Source: Artemia franciscana (lineage: Eukaryota > Arthropoda > Branchiopoda > Anostraca > Artemiidae). Taken from it: a stretch of DNA of 64,000 nucleotides. How positions within the stretch are numbered: the first letter of the stretch is position 1; each line of letters begins with the position of its first letter. The notes under the pieces are model-generated. The model had not been told where the DNA came from. It ran no database searches and was given only the letters and a program-made list of their open reading frames with translations. The DNA lies in NCBI RefSeq assembly GCF_032884065.1, contig NC_088880.1:23305715-23369714 (forward strand), read 5' to 3'. Both the position numbers and the translations under genes were made by a program. Positions 55,311 through 64,000 of this stretch are shown here, piece after piece.

Positions 55311-56666
55311 TCAAACAGTTCGTGGTAACGAACTGTAGTAAGAAGCAACCCGGCTCAATAGTAATCAAAACTCTAAAAAATAGAAATTTGATATCAATAG
55401 ATATATCAAAACAGTTGCATTTTAATGCTGATTTTAAATATATAAGTTTCATTAAGTTTAGTTTTAGCTATCAAAAGTTACGAGCCTGAGAAAATTTGCC
55501 TTATTTTACAAAATAGGGGGAAACAACACCTAAAAGTCATAGAACCCTACTGTAGAAGTTTAAAGCTCGTATCTACAAAAATGTGGAATTTTGCATTTTT
55601 TGCCAGAAGGCAGATCACGGATGCGTGTTTATTTGTTTGTTTGTTTTTTTGTTGTTGTTTTTTTCCAGGGGTGATTGTGTCGACCCAGTGGTCCTAGAAT
55701 CTTGCAAGAGGGCTCATTCTAATGGAATGAAAAGTACTAGTGCCCTTTTTAAGTGACCAAACAAATTGGAGGGCACCTAGGCCCCCTCCCACGCTAATCG
55801 TTTTATCAAAGTCACCAGATCAAAATTCTCAGATAGCCATTTTATTCAGCGTAGTGCCAAAACCTTATAACTATGTTTTTTGGGACGACTTACTCCCCCA
55901 CAGTCCCCGTGGGAGGGGCTACAAGTTACAAACTTTGACCAGTTCTTTCATATCGTAATGGTTATTTGGATGTGTACAGACGTTTTCTGGGGGATTTTTC
56001 GGTTGGGGAGGGGTTTAGAAGAGGGGTATATGTTGGGGTAGCTTTCTTTGGAGGAATTTGTCATGGGGGAATTTCCATGAAGGGAGCGCAGGGTTTTCTA
56101 GTTTATTTAAAAAAAAACAATGAAAAAAAAATATGAAAAAGTTTTTTCAACTGAAAGCAAGGAGCAGCATTAAAACATAAAGCGAAAAGAAATTATTACG
56201 TATATCATGGGCTCTTCTCCTTCTAATACCTTGCTCTTTACGCTAAAGTATTTTTAGTAATTTCAGCTATTTATTCTAAGGCTTTTGTGATTCAGGGGTC
56301 ATTCTTAAAAAATTGGGACAAAATTTAAGCTTTAGTGTAAAGAGCGAGGTACTGACGACGGGGTGAACCCCTTCATATATGTAATAAAAACATGAGAATA
56401 GAGAAGTTCGTTACGTAAGCTAATTTGTAAGTTACGTATATCTTTTACTATTAAAAACATTTGTAAGAAATTAAAAGTTCTAGTTGCTTTTTTAAGTAAT
56501 CAATAAATCGGAAGGCGAATAGGCCTCCTCCCCCGCTTCTTTTTTTCTCAAAATCATTCGATCAAAACTATTCAGCAAAAAAATATAAATATGCAAATTT
56601 CGTTTTAATTATTCATCTGCGGAGAGCCAAAATCAAAACATGCATTGATTCAAAAACGTTCAGATA
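55311..56666 (+). repeat. Composite family A + B copy (plus)
   Basis: Left end TCAAACAG with the intact hairpin at 55,311. A runs to about 56,110, and the B unit starts at AACTGAAAGCAAGG (56,150) and ends TTCAAAAACGTTCAGATATT. Confidence 0.85.
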
Positions 56667-56957
56667 TTAAATAAAAAAACAAGTTTTTTTAACGGAAAAT
56701 AAAGAGTGACATTAAACTTAAAACGAACAGAAATTACTTCGTATATGAAAGGGGCTGCTTTCCCATCAACGCCCCGCTCTTTACGCTAAAGTTTTTTACT
56801 GTTTTAAAAAGTAGAGTTACGAGAAAGAATCAAACTTTAGCGTAAAGAGCGTTGAGAGGAAGCAGCCCCTTTCATATACGAATTAATTTCTGTTCGTTTT
56901 AACTTTTAAAGCTACTCCTTACTTTCTGTTAAAAAAAACTTGTTTTTTTATTTAATA
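56667..56957. repeat. Family B hairpin
   Basis: Arms ATTAAATAAAAAAACAAG ... CCCCGCTCTTTACGCTAAAG and CTTTAGCGTAAAGAGCG ... CTTGTTTTTTTATTTAAT. The closest match to a complete palindrome in this window. Confidence 0.85.
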
Positions 56958-57372
56958 AAACCAAAAGACGCTTAGTAAGCATTTTTCAAAGCTGCCAGTT
57001 AACATCAAATATAATGAAAACTAATAAAATCCCTATGAAACATCAAAACAAAATTAGTTAGTATGAAAGCACGAGACTCATGTTACTCTGTCTCTTACAA
57101 TTCATCCCCTACTTGGAGAAAATCCTTGACTTACGACATCTCTGGCAAAACTCGAATGATCGAAAAAAACGAGAGCATTGAATTGGTGAAAAGTGACATT
57201 TTCTCACCAAAATATGTATCCAGTCGCAAAATTTTCTGTTTTACGTCACAAATTTGTAAAACGTATCCTCTTTTACCCATCTATGTCCAAAATTTGTAAA
57301 ATGTGTCACTGTTTTGCTCTCTTATGCCATTGTTCCCTGGCTCACGGAAATGTGTCCAATAGGTAACCCTGA
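56958..57372 (-). repeat. Family C repeat (minus)
   Basis: Reverse complement of 26,600-27,030: CCAAAAGACGCTTAGTAAGC, GTCACAAATTTGTAAAACG, TCACGGAAATGTGTCC. The 78-residue frame 57,063-57,299 is repeat-derived. Confidence 0.6.
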
Positions 57373-57374
57373 TA

Positions 57375-57665
57375 CTGATTAAATAAAAAAAACATGTTTT
57401 TTAACTGCAAGTAAGGAGTGACATTAAAACTTGAAAAGAACAGAAATTACTCCGTATATGAAAGGGGTTTTCCCCTCCGCAACGCCTCGCTCTTTACACT
57501 AAAGTTTGACTCTGTCACAACTCTACTTTTTAAGACAATAAAAAATCTTTAAGTGTAAGGAACGAGGCGTTGCGGAGGGGAAAACCCCTTTCATATACGG
57601 AGTAATTTCTTTTCGTTTTAAGTTTTAATGTTGCTTCTTACTTGCCTTACTTTTTTTTTGAACGG
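57375..57665. repeat. Family B hairpin
   Basis: Arms with CCGCAACGCCTCGCTCTTTAC and GGAACGAGGCGTTGCGG around a short centre. The right end is interrupted by a duplicated CTTACTTGCCTTAC. Confidence 0.85.
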
Positions 57666-58020
57666 TTTTGAAGCAATACATCTTTTGATTTTGGCTCACC
57701 GTACATGAATAATTAAAACGAAATTTGCATATTAATTCTTTTTGCTAAATGGCTTTTTCATAGTTTTGATCGAATAATTTGGAAAAAGGGGTGGGGGAGG
57801 AGGTCTAGTTGTCTTCCAGTTTTTGGCTACTTAAAAATACAAATGGAATTTTTAATTTTTTGTACGAGCTTTTTGTTAATAATTAACATACGTACCTTAC
57901 GAATTACTTACGTAACGGACTTCTATTTTTTTTTTATTACGTGTATGAGTGGGTTTTTACCCCCTCTTCAACACCTTGCTCTTTACACTAAAGCTTGAAT
58001 TTTATCCCAAAAATTTTTAT
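57666..58020 (-). repeat. Family B interior (minus)
   Basis: Reverse complement of the B interior (GTACATGAATAATTAAAACG, TTGATCGAATAATTTGG, CTCTTCAACACCTTGCTCTTTAC). Confidence 0.7.
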
Positions 58021-58857
58021 ATATATTATATATATTTTTAATATATTTATATATACGGCAAATTTAGCTTACTAAAAACACGCATTAGTCTATGTCCATT
58101 TGTATTAAGTACAGGGGTAGGAATACTTATTTTTGAAAATTCCCTTATGAACACATAAAGGTTAGTTGTTCGAGTGCTTTAATTTTACCATTAATTAAAA
58201 AACACGAATAAGAATTGACAAATTAAGATTTGGAATGACTCATCCCCCCCTTCCAATTTTGGTCGAACTAAACCTACAGTCTCGTCAAAACTCAAGATCT
58301 CCAAAATGAGCGGTAAAAACATGTCAAGAAAAATCTTCTACAGCTCCTTTTAAAATTTACTGTAGGATCTTTACTGTCCCCCAGAAAAAAGTAGTACATA
58401 TCCAGTTGATGATAATATTGGGAGACTTACAACTGTTCAACAACCAGATCAAAGTTGAAACCTTTCGGCAATGCTGCACAATAGAGAGATGTGAGATAAA
58501 AGCTTAATTATATGCTGGTAATTATTTAAAGAAATTTGGCTTCCAGCTATTGACAAGAATAGTAAAGCCGAAATAGAAAATACACCAGAAAAGACAATGA
58601 GATACAGTTATACAGGGTGTCACCTCGCTTTCAATCATCTATATAGAACAGAATAAAAGTAAGCCGTATGCTCGTTGCTGGCTAACATAGGGATAAAGCT
58701 GATAGACTTGAAATTTGGGGCGCAGTAAACTACTCAAAGGGGCGCAAGGGGTAACCAAAAATTTTAAAACCACGACCCCAATAAATCTTTTTATTTTTGA
58801 TTTTACTAACAAAATGAAGCACCACTTTGCTCGAATTTTTCGGAAAACTTTCCACTA
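58021..58857. other. Gene-free stretch
   Basis: A short TATATAT tract at 58,020-58,055 and otherwise AT-rich unique sequence. No coding frame with a domain. Confidence 0.5.
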
Positions 58858-58965
58858 AAGGTTGAAACTTGCAGGAATGAAACTTGCAGGTTAAAACCTG
58901 CAAAAACTTTGCAGGTTGAAACCTGCAGGTTGAAACCTGCAAAAACTTGCAGGAATATAGACCTT
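58858..58965. repeat. TTGCAGGTTGAAACCTGCA minisatellite
   Basis: At least five imperfect repeats of CTTGCAGG/GGTTGAAACCTGCA. The unit is itself partly palindromic (TGCAGGTTGAAACCTGCA). Confidence 0.75.
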
Positions 58966-59089
58966 CTTTCATGATTCTTGACTTGTAAAACCCATTTAAA
59001 AGGTTATCAAGAGTCATGCTATAGAGAAATATAATCTATATCTAAAACAAGAAAAAAGTCATAATCTATGAGGGTCTATAATGGGCATA

Positions 59090-59760
59090 AAATTGAATTT
59101 GCGCCAAAAACAATGATTATATTTAGAAAGAACAAAAAAGGCATCGAATGGTATGTTCATTTTGTTTGTCAGCCTTTTATGTGAATTATTCAATCTTTAC
59201 TCCAAAGGACCATACAAGCAGAGGAGAGTGTCAAAAACCCTGCTCTTTTTTCAGTTATATTACTTAAAATTAAATGCTCAGTTTTTCAGAAATTCAGGCT
59301 AGCGATGGTTAATACAATCAAATATAAGACTTGGTATATTCCATAGGCTTATGTAAGTTTATTTTCAAATGCTTAGAACTTTTGGTCACAAATTAGATCA
59401 CCGGCTCTTATATTTTGGCAGGTAGTTGAGTTAGGTGTATGAAACTTCTGGATATGGATACTGCCCCTCAATATTGCCCCCAAAGCGATTCAAGCTTCCC
59501 TATGCTCAAATATAAGAGGTGTGGATCTCTTTGGCATAGTACAATTAGACCCATGAACTGTATGAACCCATGTTATATGAATTGTAATAATTTTTTGCAA
59601 ATTCGTCATTTTTAAGAGCTCCAAAAATGCTTAAATTTGAACTTAAGTTGGAAGTAATTATTATATTCGTAAAGAGCATAAAAAGAGGCATCGAGTGATA
59701 TGTTCACTTTTTTGGTAAGCCAGTTATAAGAACTGCTATAATTTTACCGAAACATATCAC
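59090..59760 (+). repeat. Family E copies (59,090-59,200 and 59,590-59,760)
   Basis: Both share AAAGAACAxAAAAxGGCATCGAxTG and GGTATGTTCA segments with 47,200. The second also has TTCGTCATTTTTAAGAGCTC and the TTAAATTTGAACTTAAG junction that is interrupted by family A at 47,361. The sequence in between is unclassified. Confidence 0.6.
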
Positions 59761-60235
59761 CTAAGCATCCTTAAAAAAAAAAAATCCAGTGGTCAAATAA
59801 ACAATCGAAAACTTGCCTTTAACAACTTTAACCTTTCAGACAAGCTCAAGAATGAACAGTGATTTTAACTAAGTGCTATCGGAATTTATTAAAACTGTTC
59901 TCCGGTGGAGTCAATATACGTCACAACCGGACAGCCCAATAAGAAGTAATTTTCCAGGAAAATGAGAATCAATACATTCCAACTGAATGCATGGATCTTT
60001 ACCCATAGATTCTAGACTAAATAATTTAAAAAAAAAGACAAAGAAAAAAAGAAAAAAAAACTAGAAAAAAAACTTTATACGCAGTTGAAAATTAGCACCT
60101 TGCATACATGTTGCTGGGACACACAGCGCCTCAGGGAGTTCAAGAGGGGAGTTAAAAAAACTAAAAAAAAAAATAAAGAAACAAAAAGAAAAAAACTACG
60201 CAGTTAAAAATTAGTACCTTGCATACGTATATGTA
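59761..60235. other. A-rich stretch with a ~130-bp duplication
   Basis: ACGCAGTTGAAAATTAGCACC (60,080) and ACGCAGTTAAAAATTAGTACC (60,198) are followed by TTGCATACATG or TTGCATACGTA. A-runs lie between. No gene. Confidence 0.6.
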
Positions 60236-60382
<147 letters not shown>

Positions 60383-60427
60383 ATATATATATAAATAAGT
60401 TGTCTGTCTGTGTGTCTGTCTGTCAGG

Positions 60428-60499
60428 TGACGTCATGTTTCTGTGTCGACTGACGTCATGAAGTTAGTTGTCGTCATTTTTGCTATGACGGTGACGTCA
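60428..60499 (+). promoter_or_regulatory. Three TGACGTCA palindromes in the Helitron 5' leader
   Basis: Perfect octamers at 60,428-60,435, 60,451-60,458 and 60,492-60,499, upstream of the first ATG at 60,543. This is the CRE/ATF consensus. A promoter or terminus-binding role is inference. Confidence 0.5.
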
Positions 60500-60542
60500 T
60501 TAAAGATATTTAAGACATATATGTTCACGTAGAACTCTATTA

Positions 60543-61140
60543 ATGGTTAAGTTTAAAATGACTGATGAACTTACAATGGCAAAAGCCGATGAAGATGCTC
60601 AAAGAGTCTATGCCAAAAAACTTGCTGCTGATAGAGAAAGTCAGAAAAGAAAGCGTGCCGAGGAATCAAAAGAACAGCAAGGAAACAGGCTTGAGGCTGA
60701 TAGAGAAAGAAAGAACAGAAAGCGTGCCGAGGAATCAAAAGAACAGCAAGGAAACAGGCTTGAGGCTGATAGAGAAAGAAAGAACAGAAAGCGTGCCGAG
60801 GAACTACCAGAGTAACGCGAAAGCAGACTTGCTGCTAAAAGAGAAAGTGAAAAAAGAAGGCGTGCCGAGGAATCACAAGAACAGCAAGAAATCAGGCTTG
60901 CTGCTGATAGAGAAAGTAAGAAAAGAAAGCGTGCCGAGGAATCACAAGAACAGCAAGAAATCAGGCTTGCTGCTGATAGAGAAAGTAAGAAAAGAAAGCG
61001 TGCCGAGGAATCAGAGCAACCTGAAAGCTATCGCCTGGCATTCAGGTACAGCCCAGTCGATGATTATAGCTTGAGTTGATGTGTTCAAATTGGGACAATG
61101 TCTAAAATTTGTCCCTATTGCAAGGCCTTGAAATTCAAAA
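60543..61140 (+). pseudogene. Helitron N-terminal repeat region (RAEESxEQQ repeats), broken
   Basis: Reads MVKFKMTDELTMAKADEDAQ, then six exact 69-bp (23-residue) repeats of the type ADRESKKRKRAEES-EQQ-xRL, whose GAT-AGA (Asp-Arg) positions fall at 60,630, 60,699, 60,768, 60,837 (Lys variant), 60,906 and 60,975. Stops interrupt the same frame: TAA at 60,813-60,815 in place of what is likely CAA, and TGA at 61,077-61,079 in place of likely CGA. An extra A in the run at 61,137-61,140 then shifts the frame so that it joins the Rep region (FKGETMGMCC) only after +1 correction. Such charged repeat regions precede the Rep domain in many animal Helitrons. Predicted coiled-coil, nucleic-acid binding is inference. 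Confidence 0.75.
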
Positions 61141-63140
61141 GGTGAAACAATGGGAATGTGTTGCGCCTCAGGAAAAGTTAAACTTCCTCTATTGGCTGCA
61201 CCACCAGAGCCATTGAAGACTTTCCTTACTGGAACTACGTCAGAATCTAAGCGTTTTTTGTCAAAAATCAGAAAATACAACTCATGTTTCCAAATGACGT
61301 CGTTTGGAGCCCAAATCGAAAATCCAGATCAATTTACGTCTACTTTCAAAGTAAAAGGGCAAATTTATCATAGAGCAGGGTCCCTTCTACCATTCTCAGG
61401 TGAGAATCATAAATTTTTACAATTGTACTTCATCAGTGATAGAAATTCTGAATTGAATGCACGCTGCGAAATTTCTCCCAACGTTGAAAGGACAATCGTT
61501 TCCCAATTGCAACATCTTTTCCATGAAAATAATAATTTAGTGCGTCTGTTCAAAACAGCCATCGATTTGATGCCTACTGATACGCATAAAATTGTTATTT
61601 CTGCTGACAAAACGCCTCCTGGCCAACATGTGCGTAGATACAATGCTCCAACTATCGACGAAGTGGCAATCGTTATGGTCGGTGATCAGTTTTTACCTCG
61701 AGATATTATTCTTCATAAGCGAAACGCTCAGTTGTTAAGAATTGCTGAAACTCATCGATGCTACGATGCCCTACAATATCCTATCATCTTTTGGGATGGA
61801 GCCGACGGCTATCACTTTAATATTAAATTGATGAATCCAGCCACTAACAAAGAAATGAATAAGAAATGCAGTGCAATACATTATTATTCCTATAGACTAA
61901 TGATTCGGCAGGATGAAGAAAATTATATTTTAAAATGCCGTGAATTGTTTCACTAATTTGTCGTTGATATGTATGCTAAAATTGAATCAGAACGTTTGCT
62001 ATATATCCGCCTGAATCAGACCAAGCTCCTCTCTGAACAATACATTCATTTGCGAGATTCAGTTATAAATGACGGTAATACCACAAACGTTGGAAGATTA
62101 ACAATTTTACCTTCGTCATATGCTGGCAGTCCCCGTCATATGCATGAATATGCTCAAGATGCTGTTGCGTATGTTCGTCTCTATGGTCCTCCAGATTTAT
62201 TTATTACATTTATATTTAATCAATCTTGGGACGAGATACTGCAGCTTTTACTTCAAGGACAATCGGCGGTTCATAGGCATGACATTACGGCCCGTGTCTT
62301 CCGGCAAAAGTTGAAATCACTGATAAAACTACATAGTAAAACTTGAAGTGTTTGGGTCAGTGCGATGCTGGATGTACTCAGTGGAATGGCAAAAACGAGG
62401 TTTGCCACACGCACATATACTAATCTGGCTACATAAAAAAATTACTTCGAACGAAATTGATGATGTGATTTCCGCTGAAATACCTGATAAAAATGTCGAT
62501 AAGGGGTTACATGATATTATTGTAAAAAATATGATACATGGACCTTGCGGTGCACTGAACGAAAATTCACCATGCATGGCCAAAAGAAGGTTCACAAAGC
62601 AATATCCTCGACTTTTAGTATCAAACACGATTACTGGCAATGATGGTTACCCACAATATAGAAGAAGATCTACTGAAGATGGCGGTAAAACAGTAATAAT
62701 AAAGAAGCGTAACGGTACCACCATCGAAGTAGATAACCAGTGGGTTGTTCCATATTCCCCATTATTATCAAAAACATTTAATGCACACATAAACGTTGAA
62801 TACTGTAACTCCGTAAAGGCAATCAAATACATATGTAAATACGTCAACAAAGGCAGTGACATGGCAGTTTTTGGCTTGCAGCCCGAAATCAAAGATTTCG
62901 ACGAAATCCTACTATATCAGGCTGGAAGATACATAAGCAGTAATGAAGCTGTTTGGCGAATTCTTTCATTTCCGATACATGAAAGTAGTCCAGCTGTTGT
63001 TCACTTAGCGGTACATTTACAGAATGGTCAACGTGTTTATTTCACGGAAACCAACGTGCAACAAAGAGCCCTGAATCCACCGGATACAACATTAACAGCT
63101 TTTTTTTCGCTTTGCAAAAATGATTCTTTTGCAAAAAAAA
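61141..63140 (+). pseudogene. Helitron RepHel, Rep (HUH nuclease) part, broken
   Basis: 61,150-61,956 encodes the Helitron-like N-terminal domain (SGKVKLPLLAAPPEPL, FKVKGQIYHRAGSLLPF). TAA at 61,954-61,956 interrupts RELFH-QFVVDMYAK, again a CAA-type codon. 61,969-62,338 continues (LPSSYAGSPRHMHEYAQDA, DLFITFIFNQSW). A +1 shift in the A-run 62,338-62,341 leads into 62,348-63,130, with the catalytic HUH pair in LPHAHILIW (His codons 62,408-62,410 and 62,414-62,416) and the two-tyrosine motif YICKYVNKG (Tyr codons 62,828-62,830 and 62,840-62,842). Rep nicks and joins DNA in rolling-circle transposition. All catalytic residues are still present. A third +1 shift lies in the eight-A run 63,133-63,140. 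Confidence 0.85.
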
Positions 63141-64000
63141 CTGCTGTATACTGAAGTGCCTTCGTATTACACGTGGAATACTAAAAATAAAGTATTTGAA
63201 CGTCGAAAACAGGGTAAGTCAGTCGACGGCCAACCTACCATCTTCAAAGATACCACGATAGGAAGACTCTAAACCGTTCACCCCAATCAACATGAATGCT
63301 TCTTTCTACGCCTGCTTTTGGTGAATGTACCCGGTCCGACATCCTTTGAGTATTTGAGAACTGTAAACGGTACTATACATGACACTTACCGTAGTCCATG
63401 CCAAGCTCTGAATTTATTGGAGAATGACCAACACTGGGATAACTGCATCAATGACGCGTGCGAAACGTCAACCCCAAGTCAAATTCGTGCATTGTTTGGC
63501 ATCATTTTAACAACTTGCTCTCCATCAGCTCCTACGGAGTTATGGGAAAAATATAAGTCAAAAATGTCCGAAGATATACTCCATCGAAAACATTTAGAGA
63601 CGTCAGATATGACTTTTGATTTTACATCAGAAATTTATAACTACACTTTAGTTATTATAGAAGATTTGTGCGTATGTATGGCAAACAAACCTCTTCAGGA
63701 TTTGGGAATGCCTTCATCTAATCGTACCGCTGCTGTTTCGACATGTGTAGAATTGGATTATGAACAAAGTTACAGTACGAGTGATCTATTGTCGTATGTA
63801 CAAAATAACATTTCCAAGTTAACGTCGGAACAAAAAGACATTTATGATACGATAATGCATTGTGTCGATAACAACGTTGGAGAAATTTTCTTTTTGGATG
63901 CGCCAGGAGGTACTGGTAAAACGTTTGTGATAAAACTGATTCTGGCATCAATTCGATCAAAAAATGATATAGCGTTGGCCATTGCGTCGTCCGGAATAGC
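63141..64000 (+). pseudogene. Helitron RepHel, linker and start of Pif1-like helicase (partial)
   Basis: Reading on from LLYTEVPSYYTWN after the +1 shift, one TAA (63,270-63,272, in GRL-stop-TVHPNQHECFF, probably a Tyr codon originally) interrupts an otherwise open frame to the window edge. It contains FLRLLLVNVPGPTSFEYL, SQIRALFGIILTTC, LTSEQKDIYDTIM and the Walker A motif in FLDAPGGTGKTFV (GGTGKT at 63,906-63,923), the start of a Pif1-type superfamily 1 helicase. The helicase unwinds the transposon strand during rolling-circle transposition. The remainder is outside the window. Confidence 0.85.

Noticed and set aside
61011-61280. 89-residue minus-strand frame across the Helitron
   Set aside because: Antisense to clear Helitron coding sequence.

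Overview
The window reads as an intergenic, repeat-dominated piece of a eukaryotic, very probably arthropod, nuclear genome. It is AT-rich, has no operons, carries several families of decayed non-LTR retrotransposons, a tRNA-derived SINE, a Helitron, miniature inverted-repeat elements and satellite arrays. One spliced gene looks like an arthropod SVWC (Vago-like) secreted peptide. The repeat style (hairpin-rich non-coding families, this LINE type) reminds me of branchiopod crustaceans such as Artemia, but that is an impression and not a database result.

Layout. 0.2-1.4 kb: an intact single-exon minus-strand gene for a RING-finger/ankyrin-repeat protein with a TATA box and three CRE-like octamers upstream. 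1.6-9 kb: a SINE, two dead copies of one endonuclease/RT LINE (LINE-1), a 145-bp minisatellite and a 65-bp MITE nested in a LINE. 9-21 kb: mostly unique AT-rich sequence with a 114-bp tandem repeat, LINE-1 scraps, two copies of a small terminal-inverted-repeat element and a ~490-bp-arm inverted repeat. 21-23.7 kb: first full copy of a composite non-coding repeat (families A and B). 28-30.7 kb: a ~117-bp satellite array that switches orientation at about 29.43 kb. 31-50.3 kb: dense A/B copies, direct and inverted segmental duplications, fragments of two more LINE families. 50.5-53.3 kb: the only repeat-poor island of the second half, with two exons of the SVWC-like gene on the minus strand. 54-58 kb: more A/B copies. 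60.38-64 kb: the 5' part of a Helitron inserted in a TA microsatellite, running off the right edge.

Function. Only two host genes can be supported: the RING/ankyrin gene (a predicted ubiquitin ligase) and the SVWC-like gene (a predicted secreted immune-type peptide whose last exon or exons I could not find). Everything else with coding traces is a decayed mobile element. By my own tally families A and B cover about 17 kb. They have no coding capacity, a recognisable left end (TCAAACAG plus a small hairpin) and long internal palindromes. They are the best candidate here for an undescribed non-autonomous element.
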